From Maylandia zebra (Eukaryota > Chordata > Actinopteri > Cichliformes > Cichlidae), in NCBI RefSeq assembly GCF_041146795.1, contig NC_135187.1:5467556-5531555 (forward strand): DNA of 64,000 bases, given 5' to 3'. The position numbers and the translations under genes are program-made. The stretch's first letter is position 1. Every line of letters begins with the position of its first letter. The notes under the pieces were generated by a model. That model saw nothing but the letters and a program-made list of their open reading frames with translations, was not told where the DNA came from and did not search any database. Shown piece by piece: positions 32,212 to 42,569 of this stretch.

Positions 32212-32482
32212 AGGAGCTTGGAAAGAAAAGCGTCTGGACTTCTTTAAGTTGCTTGAAGACGTTTCACCTCTCATCTGAGAAGCTTCTTCAGTTCTGAGGT
32301 CAAATGGTGGAGAGTCCCTTTGTCCATCCTGGGGGGATACTCCCACTGGGTTTAAATCTGGGACCATTTGACCTTAGATCTGAAGAAGCTTCTTGGATGA
32401 GAGGTGAAACGTCTTCGAGCAACTTAAAGAAGTCCAGACGCTTTTCTTTCCAAGCTCCTTAGACTACGATGACATGGATGAC
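32212..32482. mobile_element. Inverted Penelope-like element ends
   Basis: Two divergent copies of agaagcttctt...gaggtgaaacgtctt...agaagtccagacgcttttct face each other, forming an approximately 270-bp fold-back. The same sequence forms the ends at 47035-47760, where it adjoins a GIY-YIG-endonuclease-like coding remnant, so I classify it as Penelope-like. Confidence 0.6.
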
Positions 32483-32839
32483 TGAGAACCTTCACAGACA
32501 TTATCTCTGCTCAACTAGGGATCATTGGGTACAAGTACTATATGTGAGCCTAGAATACTCTTGTCTACAAATTAGATGTCTATGAGAAAATTGTCCTTCC
32601 CTCCCTTTAGACATGTTGTCCATAAAAACCTTTCAGAAATGTATGGTGAGATGACAGTTTTAACGCTTACTGAATCCAACATTATGATCTTTTTTCTTTA
32701 ACTATGGTCCCATTAGAATGAAAAAGGTCCATAAAGAAAGATATGTGTCGAAGCACATTTGCCCTGTTTCCGTCTGTCTGATTAATTTCAAAAGCCTAAT
32801 AATGATGGTTATTAATCGCTGTCTCTTCCACATCGTGTC

Positions 32840-33045
32840 TTTTGTCCGGTCTTGCTCCTCTCACCCCGAACTGGTCATAACAGTTTGTCCTTTGCCAAAG
32901 TGCTTGCTCAAAGAGGATCATATGATTCTTTTTTTGTTTTCTCTGTATTATTGTAGGGTCTTTGCCTTAAAATATAAAATGCCTTGAGATGGCTGTTGTT
33001 TTTTATTGGCACTAAATAAATAAATTTCAACTGATTTGAAAAAAA
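32840..33045 (+). repeat. Retroposon tail of a ubiquitous fish type
   Basis: Ends attggcactaaataaataaatttcaact and contains tctgtattattgtagggtct, a tail pattern shared by many fish LINE/SINE copies. No coding part is attached. Confidence 0.45.
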
Positions 33046-33049
33046 AATG

Positions 33050-35360
33050 TACTGAATTTGATTCGACTGGCCTAATATGCACCGCTTTGACCACGAAGAG
33101 GATTCCAACACACAAAATTAATTGTATGTGACTGTAGCTCCTGACACTAAAGAGTCACTCCAGGAGCTCACAGTAGCTGAAATGCAGAGGGGCAGAATTC
33201 AGGAATGTCTGGCTGCCTTTCAAGCATGAATGAATTCACTGAGTCCTTTTAATCTCACAGGCTGGAGGAGAACACCATCAAAACATTTTAAAGATTTCAT
33301 TTAATTGAGAAAGTTTTCTGCAAAAAAAGTTAGTTATATAAATGTACCGCTGTACTTTGTTGTTTTTATGATAACATCTGTTGTCAACATATCTGTGACA
33401 TACTTGAAGAGAATATTCAACTGAGAAATGACAATGACTCAAGGACTTTGAGCTGCTCTCCAGCAAGTTGTATTCTGAACCCAATGGAGTGGATGCAGAA
33501 CTCAATAACAGATGAGCCACAGAATTCAGAATGGAAACTAACAGGTCATCAGAGTCAGCATCAATTGTTTTATGAACATTTTCAGTCTTAATTTTCTTGT
33601 ATTCCTTTCTGATTTCTTCAAAAGTTAAAATATTCAGTTTGATGGAACATTACCAGCAAGCCCTTAAGTTATCTAAAGACCTTAATTAAATATTGCTATT
33701 ACTTTTTCCAAATATGTACTTTAGAATAATTGAAAATGATTATTTGATAAATGACTGTAAATATGTGGCAAATATGTGCATTAATGTTAATATTTGTACA
33801 GAGAAATAAAAAAAAAACATTCAGCTGTTAAATATTCTTTTTATCATCAAAAAAGTCAACCTGATAAAAAAACAAAAACAGCAGGTTTGATCAGTGTGCA
33901 TATATCAGCAGATCCTTTAGCTCAAATAGCATTAAAGGCATCAATAAACAATAAAAACATTTCAGTCTTTTTTCATAAAGGTGAACACAATTCAAAAAAT
34001 GTGTATTTATGCCTTCTTTAGCTTAATTTTCTTAATACGAGCTAAAGTTTAGAATATGAAATATACAAATATTTTCTTCAATTTTCCTCATAATGTAATT
34101 CACCCAGCTCTTACTTGCAAAGTGCTTCACAGAGCAACAAATTACAACAAATCAATGACACAAAACCATAACAAATGAAAAAAAAAAGTCTTATAAAAGA
34201 TATATGAAACACTAATGATGGAGACACTCTGACCTCAGTAAGACTGTTCCAGAGTTTGGCAGCTTCAGTCATCTCTGTTTACAAGCTGAAAATTCTAAAT
34301 AATGAGAAGACCTCTAATCCCAAAAGGACCTGACTGTGACTGTGTTATGTGACTTTTATTTTGGCACAATCAAACAAAGTTTGTAACTCGTGGCACTTTC
34401 CAGTGCACACTGCTCTGGCTCCGGTGCTCTTCTCCAGCAGCAGATTCCTCTCTCTGGCCTGGCTGCTACTGAAATAGGGAAGGCATGATTAGAAGATGCT
34501 CGCTGGCTGTGACAAACAAGTGTCCCTGACACCACACCCTGAACCTGCCACTCCACTCCTCCACTCTGGCCAAGCCACCAACCACACCCCGCAACAAGCT
34601 CTTTTCACAGAATGCTTTAAAAATACATGTTAAAATCAATGTGTAGTGCTGTGTTTGTTTCTGTGGTCTATGGATTCAGTCTCGAGAATTCAAATATGTT
34701 GCCAGAAAGGTCCAGAACACAATGTTAGTCCCACTGCCTCTGTTCGGTGGTGTCGAGCCAAACGGACTTTAACGTGTTTTCGAACGAGCTGACGGTTCAC
34801 TCGTTAAGCTGAAAGAAAGATGCTTTAATCACAGGAGTCACACATGTGTCCACTGTACCATCTGGGAACTCTTCTTGTTTAGCACTCGTAATAACACAAA
34901 CACTAAATCCTCCTTCTCTTGTGCTGTTTTGTAGCAGTGTGTACACCTGAGACTGTCACCTGTCTGTCTGTCCTGCACTCTCTCTCTTTTTCTTTCTCTC
35001 TGATTGTGTAATAAAAGTATGAACGTGTGTTTATAAGTTACACTTGTGTTTGAATCCTGCAGCTTATCACACATTTGATTTCCATGTGTGACAACTGCAA
35101 GTGTCCAGAGTGAGGACAGACTGAGGGACCCACTGCTGCACATCATCTGTGAGGCTTTGCACCCCTGATGATCCACCAGGAAAAACTCAGCAGTATGTGA
35201 GGAAGAGGAGGAGGAAGAGCCAGCAGCAGCTGACAGATGGAGAGAATAGACAGACTGTTCCCTGTTTGTGAAGGACTGCTAGAAAAGTTGAAAGTAACGA
35301 ATTGTCTGTCCTGAATCAGTCTTATTAGGTAATGTTAATAAGACTGTTAATAATGGTAAT
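33050..35360. other. Intergenic, no gene supported
   Basis: Mostly AT-rich. A GC-richer stretch (34400-34600) and a CT/GA simple tract (34975-35000) are visible. No convincing exon or RNA gene on either strand. Confidence 0.4.
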
Positions 35361-35365
35361 GTTAA

Positions 35366-36284
35366 CCCTTTAGAGCCGATCGGAGCGGGAACGCTCTATT
35401 TTGCGTAACTATTTTTAAATCCCAGTAGCACTGCAACCACGTAAGCTAGCGCTAAAATTTTTTTTGCATATGAAACCGGAGGAGTTGTACTTACATCTTA
35501 TGCCATCAGCTTGTCCTAGGTCACGGTTTCCTTCCACATAAAGCTTTGCAAAAACTGCATAAAAAGCGCTTGCAGGAACAAAAACATAATATTCCAGAAA
35601 CACGCTTTACCGATCCGATCAGCTGTTCATAACACTTCCTATGTTGGAATAGACGTCAGCGCGAACTTTTGCATTTCCGCCATTACCTGCCCGAGGCCGG
35701 AAGTGACGTCATTTTCGCGGAAATGTAGTCTTTTTTGCCATCAGGGCCTCAGGGCCTATACTGCTCTTTTTAAAAGTTATCTTTGACTTTATGACTTTCT
35801 GTGTCGTTTCTGGGATGCTTAGGACTCATATTCCACTGCTGGAAATAGTTTATTTTGATGCATATGCTGCTTTTTTGCAAATTTGCAGTATAATATTTAT
35901 TTTCGTTTTTCCTGCAGTGTATAAAAATTGGTGTATTTCAAAAATAAAACTATGAAGACACTCAAAATAAATTTCCTGTGGTGGGAAACTATTTTGTGCA
36001 ACTTTTTTGTATTTACAGTTTTGAGGGATAAGCCTCTTAAATTTCTCTAACTACAAATATATGTTAAAAAATCAAAAATGATTTTCAATTTTTTTGTAGT
36101 TTATTGCACTTTTTTGCAATTTATGTAATTACTATGCACTTAATGAATACATATTATTAAAATCTGGGCTATAATGGTTGCATTGATGTATAGCAACTTG
36201 AAATGCTCCCAAAAATGGCTCCACAGCATGTAAAAATATAATATAAGCTCTGGCGGACTTGGTTCTATGGTAGGTCTTAAAGGG
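35366..36284. mobile_element. TTAA-target (piggyBac-like) non-autonomous element
   Basis: The 919-bp segment starts ccctttagagcc and ends with the reverse complement of ccctttaagacc, and is flanked by TTAA at 35362-35365 and 36285-36288. CCCTTT ends with TTAA target sites are characteristic of piggyBac-type elements. No transposase frame is present. Confidence 0.6.
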
Positions 36285-36662
36285 TTAATAAGAAAGTACT
36301 CAGGGCCTTCAAGTTAAACACTATGAAAGGCAGCAACAAGTTTAATGTTCAGAAACCTAAAGTATGTATCAGCAGCAGAATGGAGCTAAAAATAAATGTT
36401 TGTTTCAGTTCTATGAAGCTTTGAGTATTTTGGATTAGTAGCACTGCTGTGTTTGTTGCATCATATTGCTGTAGTTGTGTATATGCTTTATATATTCTGA
36501 GGTAAGTTGATCTATAGTGTTACTATAAGTGGTACTATAAGGATGTTATGTGTTTGTAGACTTTCTGCCCAGTTTGACCCATTTAGCAGAAGTCAGCCTG
36601 TTTAAGGCTCTGATATCTATTCTGTATGACTTAAAGCAGTTATGACATGGTCTGATTTTTAG

Positions 36663-37643
36663 TTACAGAAGAATTTCTAATCTACTGAAGGTTCCTGTGA
36701 GCATTGTTGGGGCCATAACAAAAAGAGCTGTCCAAGAGCCAAGGACCACTTGTAGAGAGCTACAAAAGACCTGGAATCAGCAGGTACAATTGCTTCGAAG
36801 AAAACAATATACACTCAATTGTTTTCCTTTATGCACGCTCACCATGCAAGACACCATGGCTGAAGAAAAAAAACATGCTGAAGCAAGTTTAAACATTTGG
36901 AGAAGCCTGTGAAATACTGGGAGAATATAGTTTAGTCCAGGGGTGGGCAATTCCAGGCCTCGAGGGCCGGTGTCCTGCAGGTTTTAGATCTCACCTTGGG
37001 TCAACACACCTCAATCACATGATTAGTTTGTTACCAGGCCTCTGGAGAACTTCAGGACATGTTGAGGAGCTAATTTAGCCATTTAAATCAGCTGTGTTGG
37101 TTCAAGGACACATCTAAAACCTGCAGGGACACCGGCCCTCGAGGCCCGGAATTGCCCACCCCTGGTCTAGTCAAATGAAACCAAAATTAAACTGTTTGGG
37201 TGCCATAATACACACAATGTCGGGGGTCATAAGGCACTGCATACCTTAAAAACATATCTACAGGAAGTTTTCGGTGGGAACAGTATAGCATGGGCTGTTT
37301 AGGTATTTCATGCTTCATATAATTGAAGGAAGGATGACAGAAAAAAAATTGTATTCTTGATAAAAAAAAAGCTTGCCATCTGGAATAAAGACAATTGTAT
37401 TGATTAAAGTGATTGTTGATGGAGCATTTAAACACCAAGTGTTGTTCTTCCTTCAGCCCGAAGACCAAAGAGTTGGGGTTCTTAACAAGATGAATCAAGG
37501 TAATTTCAACAGGACAATGAACCTAGGCACACAGCCAAGGAACCTCTCAGCTGGTTTCAGAGAAAGAAAAAAAGCTGCTAGAATGGCCCAGCCAATCACC
37601 TGACCTAAATGCAAGTTAAAATCTATGGAATGAAGTAAAGGTT
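36663..37643 (+). pseudogene. Decayed Tc1-like transposase, interrupted by a hAT MITE
   Basis: Scattered plus-strand blocks resemble a Tc1 transposase: a helix-turn-helix-like stretch (VPVSIVGAITKRAVQEPRTT region, 36690-36760), a degenerate catalytic block near 37170 (SNETKIKLFG) and FQQDNEPRHTAKEPLSWFQR in broken frames near 37505-37560. Frames are broken throughout. The hAT MITE lies in the middle. Confidence 0.55.
36938..37164. mobile_element. hAT MITE, palindromic, with 8-bp duplication
   Basis: The 227-bp element begins caggggtgggcaattcc and ends with its near-perfect inverse (aattgcccacccctg). Flanks gtttagtc (36930-36937) and gtctagtc (37165-37172) differ by one base. Terminal sequence and octamer duplication are those of hAT MITEs. 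Confidence 0.88.
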
Positions 37644-37644
37644 A

Positions 37645-38815
37645 CAGTGGCTTGCAAAAGTATTCGGCCCCCTTGAACTTTTCCACATTTTGTCACATTA
37701 CAGCCACAAAAATGATTCAATTTTATTGGAATTCCACGTGAAAGACCAACACAAAGTGGTGTACACGTGAGAAGTGAACAGCAGTTTTCAGATCTTGCCA
37801 CAGATTCTCGTTTGGATTTAGATCTGGACTTTGACTGGGCCATTCTAACACATGGATATGTTTTGTTTTAAACCATTCCATTGTTGCTCTGGCTTTATGT
37901 TTAGGGTCGTTTTCCTGCTGGAAGGTGAACCTCCGCCCCAGTCTCAAGTCTTTTGCAGACTCCAAGAGGTTTTCTTCCAAGATTGCTCTGTATTTGGCTC
38001 CATCCATCTTCCCATCAACTCTGACCAGCTTCCCTGTCCCTGCTGAAGAGAAGCACCCCAGAGCATGATGCTGCCACCACCATATTTGACAGTTGGGATG
38101 GTGTGTTCAGAGTGATGTGCAGTGTTAGTTTTCCACCACACATAGCGTTTTGCATTTTGGCCAAAAAGTTCCATTTTGGTCTCATCTGACCAGAGCAGCT
38201 TCTTCCACATGTTTGCTGTGTCCACCACATGGCTTGTGGCAAACTGCAAACGGGACTTCTTATGGTTTTCTGTTAACAATGGCTTTCTTCTTGCCACTCT
38301 TCCATAAAGGCCAACTTTGTGCAGTGCATGACTAATAGTTGTCCTATGGACAGATTCCCCCACCTGAGCTGTAGATCTCTGCAGCTCATCCAGAGTCACC
38401 ATGGGCCTCTTGGCTGCATTTCTGATCAGCGCTCTCCTTGTTCGGCCTGTGAGTTTAGGTGGACGGCCTTGTCTTGGTAGGTTTACAGTTGTGCCATACT
38501 CCTTCCATTTCTGAATGATCACTTGAACAGAGCTCCGTGGGATGTTCAAGGCTTGGGAAATCTTTTTGTAGCCTAAGCCTGCTTTAAATTTCTCAATAAC
38601 TTTATCCCTGACCTGTCTGGTGTGTTCTTTGGACTTCATGGTGTTGTTGCTCCCAATATTCTCTTAGACAACCTCTGAGGCCGTCACAGAGCAGCTGTAT
38701 TTGTACTGACATTAGATTACACACAGGTGCACTCTGTTTAGTCATTAGCACTTATCGGGCAATGTCTATGGGCAACTGACTGCACTCAGACCAAAGGGGG
38801 CTGAATAATTACGCA
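37645..38815 (-). mobile_element. Tc1-like element C, truncated
   Basis: The left end carries cagtggcttgcaaaagtatt after a TA. The right end stops in aaagggggctgaataatta without the outer inverted repeat, at the junction with the MHC alpha-2 stub. It contains a frameshifted transposase gene. Confidence 0.75.
37723..38639 (-). pseudogene. Tc1 transposase C, frameshifted
   Basis: The first frame (from the ATG at 38639, MKSKEHTRQVRDKVIEKFKA) covers the helix-turn-helix region and first catalytic block (LLWSDETKMELFG). After a frameshift near 37950-38010 the second frame has [18 protein letters not shown] and [15 protein letters not shown], the other two acidic blocks. The final portion after [10 protein letters not shown] is replaced by the element's own untranslated end, so a C-terminal deletion is also present. 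It cannot make a full transposase. Confidence 0.85.
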
Positions 38816-38866
38816 CAGTGTTTTCGTCCCATTCACAGCCATCTATCCTCTGTAAAATGTGGACAC
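38816..38866 (-). pseudogene. MHC class I alpha-2 exon stub
   Basis: After an acceptor (ctcttcag) the minus strand reads [15 protein letters not shown], identical to the alpha-2 start of the gene at 45-50 kb, then stops after 17 codons at the boundary with Tc1 element C. The preceding intron also resembles that gene. It marks another lost class I copy; the rest of the exon is not on the far side of the Tc1 element. Confidence 0.8.
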
Positions 38867-39047
38867 CTGAAGAGACAAACATAAAATAAGATACTGCAGT
38901 GAACTATGTTATTATTGTATATTTGTGATGAGATACTGCTCATCTCCAAGGTTTGTGTTGTGCTTATTGTTCAAGTCAGTCCTTTTATTTAACCTAACCA
39001 GGATAAAAGAAGTTCTAACTATTCAAGATTACAAGGCAACATAGAAA

Positions 39048-39091
39048 AAAGCTATCACCATTTGCTATCGCTAGCAAATGGTGATAGCTTT
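39048..39091. repeat. Perfect 20-bp hairpin palindrome
   Basis: aaagctatcaccatttgcta, a 4-base loop tcgc, then the exact reverse complement tagcaaatggtgatagcttt. No gene or element border is obvious around it. Confidence 0.85.
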
Positions 39092-40260
39092 CATTAACAT
39101 AAAGTTTTGGTTAATCCGAACTGAATAATCAGATATTATTGTTCAGTTCCAATGTTGATACGAGACCAGCATTGTTCTGATGAAAGGAACAACACCAACA
39201 AAGGGATATCAGATCGTGAAACTCCCAATGTTAACCATTACCTCCAGTCTCCCTGCTGTCTTTCCATCTCCAAACCATAAAATGTGCCAAAAAGTGATAT
39301 CCAATGTTCATTGTGTTTTTTAAGTGTAATGTCTTTACTTATATTAGTAAATAGACTTTAGTGAACAGGATTTACAAAGGGATTATATATAAAATTTTAA
39401 AATTACCTGTTTTTCAAGTATCTTTAAGACTCTGTGTTATCGTACCTACATTATAACAAACTCAGTCATTTTACACTGTAAACCCGGATAAGTTCAATAC
39501 ACTTAAATCATTTGAGGAAACCGATTCCCTTCAAATGATTTGAGTAATCAACCCAAAACAAAAAATTAACTGATTTAGTCAAGTAAACTTAAAAGTAAAA
39601 TTGTCACAATTTACTATATTGAGTCATTGCTACCTAAAGTGTTTAAGTATTCAATATTTCAAAAATAATTTGTTTAAGTACAGTTAACTTAATACTAATA
39701 GAAAAAACTAAATTGTTTAAGTGGTGCTAATATTACAAAACTCACTTTTTTGCGTAGTGTTTAATTAAAAGCGTCTTTTAATTAAATGTATTATTATTAC
39801 TAAAACTTAATATGTCAAGGCAAACACACTCAAAACCAAAGACCACTAAAGTGTTTTTTGTTTTGTTTTTTACTTTATTTATAACAAAACAAGACTTTTG
39901 TTTTCCTTTGAACAGTATTCCAATTTTTACACATGGCGCTTCTAAGAAGACATTTCTTTCAGAAACAAACACAATATTTCAGTTGTTCCTAGCCACTTTT
40001 TGACAAGAATTTATTTTTGGTCCCTGAGGTAGTTTTTTTTGAACAGTAAGTTTTTTGTTTGCACAATTGGACTTCCAATAAAACATTTTCTTTAAAACAA
40101 TCCTTTTAAACAGATAAAACTGTGTATCACAAGTAAAGAACTTTGGTGCGACACTCTGGGTAACAAGTTGTAACAGTAAAACTTATTTTCACAAATATTT
40201 TAACTTGGAAAAATAAAAACTATGGAATAAGGAATGGCCCCAGCGAGACAATGAAATTAA

Positions 40261-40903
40261 AGGAATAGTTCACTGATTTTACATAATAAGATATGTTCTT
40301 ACCTTAGCTTTGACGAGTTGATGTGTACCAGTCTTGTCTTTGTGCGTGCCCTCAGTCATGCAAATGGAGCAAAGCCTCTCCCATATATTCCAAATACCTC
40401 CACTTTTTGCTCCTTTTAGAAGCTACCGAGCTCCCCCACGTTTTCCCTATTTATGTAAAATTACATGAAAAGTGACACTCTCAAAGTTTAGTTTAACTAA
40501 ATTTAACGTGTGGATTTTCTAAGCCGATAAGAAGGGATACTATATTACAAGGTGTAATAACACTGTAGGAGCACTTCTTCATCCCCCCAGTAACTCAGTC
40601 TATGCTCCAGAGTGCACTAGGGTTACTGCGCGCTTGTAATATAGTGCCCCTTTTCATCGGCTTAAAAAATCTATACGTTAAATTTAGTGAAACTAAACTT
40701 AGATAGTGTAACTTTTCATGTAATTTTACATAAATAGGGAAAACGTGGAGGAGCTCGGTAGCTTCTAAAAGGAGCAAAAAGTGGAGGTAGTTGGAATATA
40801 TGGGAGAGCCTTTCTCTCGCACAAAGACAAGACAAGTATGCATTAACTCTTCAAAGCTAAGGTAAGAACATATCTCAGTATGTAAAATCAGTGAACTACT
40901 CCT
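40261..40903. mobile_element. Fold-back MITE with TTAA duplication
   Basis: The 643-bp element begins aggaatagttcactgatttt and ends with its inverse, aaaatcagtgaactactcct, with TTAA on both sides (40257-40260 and 40904-40907). Both arms of about 300 bp are mutually inverted almost end to end. TTAA target and ends fit Kolobok or piggyBac-type MITEs. Confidence 0.85.
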
Positions 40904-41016
40904 TTAAGCCCTGGTTTTGCCATCCACTAAAAACAAAAAAAGACAATTACAAACACAATAATGACTTCCTGAACTTGAGAAAAAGCTGCTCAATGAAGAG
41001 TGAACATTCAATGTAT

Positions 41017-41328
41017 CTATGCACACGTTGAAAGCTCATTTTTTAGCCTTTGGAGTTTTGGAGGAGGATTGTTTCGTCCCAGATTCAGCATAATCTGCTG
41101 GATAAACAGGAATGTATTCTTCATGCACTTTGGGTACTCCAAGTGGAGTGCATAAGTCAGTCCAAACAGGAGACACATTGCCAAAGGAAGACTGCAGATG
41201 GAATCCATTACCACATTGCCCTCTAGAAGGATCCCCAGCTGGGAGGGGTTCAGTTCTTGCTCTGGACTTCCGTTTTCACCATTGAAGATGATTCCTATTG
41301 GGATTTCAAGGTCACCATCAGCAGCATT
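41017..41328 (-). CDS. SAMD3-like protein, last-exon fragment
   Basis: After an acceptor (cctctgtag) the minus strand reads an open 104-codon exon to a stop: EIPIGIIFNGENGSPEQELN, GILLEGNVVMDSICSLPLAM, LLFGLTYALHLEYPKCMKNT. This matches the C-terminal region of a multicopy fish family usually labelled SAM-domain-containing protein 3-like, often linked to transposons. The SAM domain and other exons are not recognised in the window. The open frame suggests recent constraint or recent arrival. Confidence 0.5.
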   Translation of the reverse strand, partial: NAADGDLEIPIGIIFNGENGSPEQELNPSQLGILLEGNVVMDSICSLPLAMCLLFGLTYALHLEYPKCMKNTFLFIQQIMLNLGRNNPPPKLQRLKNELSTCA

Positions 41329-41529
41329 CTACAGAGGGGGGGGGGAACTGTGAGTTAACCTGTTGGTGGAGAGTAACACAAGTATAAAAGGTCAAAGTAT
41401 TGTATTTCTATAAATGCTGTTTATTATTTAAGTACAAGTTAATTGTTCAAATAAAAAAAAAAAACAGGAAAATTTGGGGAATCTGTAAGGCTTATTGTCA
41501 TTATACAACTGTCAGCTCTGTATGGCGCT

Positions 41530-41850
41530 GCAGCGACGCACATGTTAATAAAGTAAACTTTACGAGAGGCCGTACAGGTGCAGAGGAGCGGTGTTCAGCC
41601 CCTCGAGCCTCAGCGAGGGGCTGAGCACCAGAGCGCGGCTGTGCAGAGAATAATGACAGGTTTATTTGTCCGTGTGAACGGCTGGAGGTGCCCGGCCGTG
41701 CTCTGGTCCTCCTCCTCTGACCGGGGCCGGAGTCCGGGGCCGGAGTCCGGACCCGGGCTAACCCTGAACACGGTTTGGATGTGCTCACATCACACAATGG
41801 AACCGCGCGGTTTGGATGGACGAGGAAGATGCTAGAACCATTACGCATGA
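41530..41850. repeat. CpG-rich patch inside the putative transposon
   Basis: GC-rich (ggccggagtccggggccggagtccgg, a duplicated 13-mer) in AT-rich surroundings. Long frames on both strands are compositional. It could be a promoter region for the SAMD3-like frame, which reads away on the minus strand. Confidence 0.35.
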
Positions 41851-41859
41851 GCAGGGGTT

Positions 41860-41979
41860 AAGGCTGTGAGGGTTACAGCCTTAAAACATTTATAATAAAT
41901 ACTTTTCACTACTTTGCGGATTTCACTTATTGCGGGTTGTTTTTGGGACGTAACCCCCGCGGTAAACGAGGGTTCACTG
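41860..41979. mobile_element. Tigger/pogo-type MITE end
   Basis: The right end cgcggtaaacgagggttcactg followed by TA is the inverse of cagtgaaccctcgtttaccg, a Tigger/pogo terminal sequence. The left terminus is not clear. Confidence 0.55.
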
Positions 41980-42569
41980 TAGATTGAATTAGCGTGCACA
42001 TTTGCGTAATGTAACATGCAACTATTTTTGCTTAAAGTTGAAATACAAAGATTTAACTCACCAGTTTGCGTGGAGGTTTGAGGAAAAGTACTCCCTATCG
42101 ACTGTAGACTGAAACAAACATGTCCAATCCCAGGCAAAACCACCAAAAACGACTTGTCTTAATTTTTCCTGACAAACAAGTCCAGACGTCTCTTCGGTTC
42201 CAGTGCCGGGAAAAATATGGGAGGGGCAACAAAAACTTAAAAATAGTGAAAGTGCTTTAAAACTAAACATGATCAGTAAACATCAAATTTACTTTTATTA
42301 TTTGAGTGTTGAGTTTAAAACTTATTCTCTTATAAAAAATTGAACTTAAACTATTTATTAGAATAAACTTAAAATAGAAAGGACCATGTTAAATGTATTC
42401 ATTTTAGTGCATCACATGCAAAACAATATAGGTTAAGTGCAAAAAGCTTCCACCAATGAGTTCTGTCTGACACAGTTATATGATTTTAGTTTTACAAAGA
42501 AAATTAATTACCATCAGTGATTATAGCTAAACCATTTGAATGCAAATAACTTTTGGGATTACAGTGTAG

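Larger units (their letters stand above)
39473..42567. mobile_element. Possible DNA transposon bearing a SAMD3-like exon
   Basis: The left end acactgtaaacccggataag and the inverse of the right end, acactgtaatcccaaaagtt, are similar, and a common fish MITE has such ends. Inside are a coding exon (41017-41328, minus), a TTAA-bounded MITE, a CpG-rich patch and a Tigger-like end. The left 290 bp might be a separate MITE. Treating this as one element is tentative. Confidence 0.35.
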
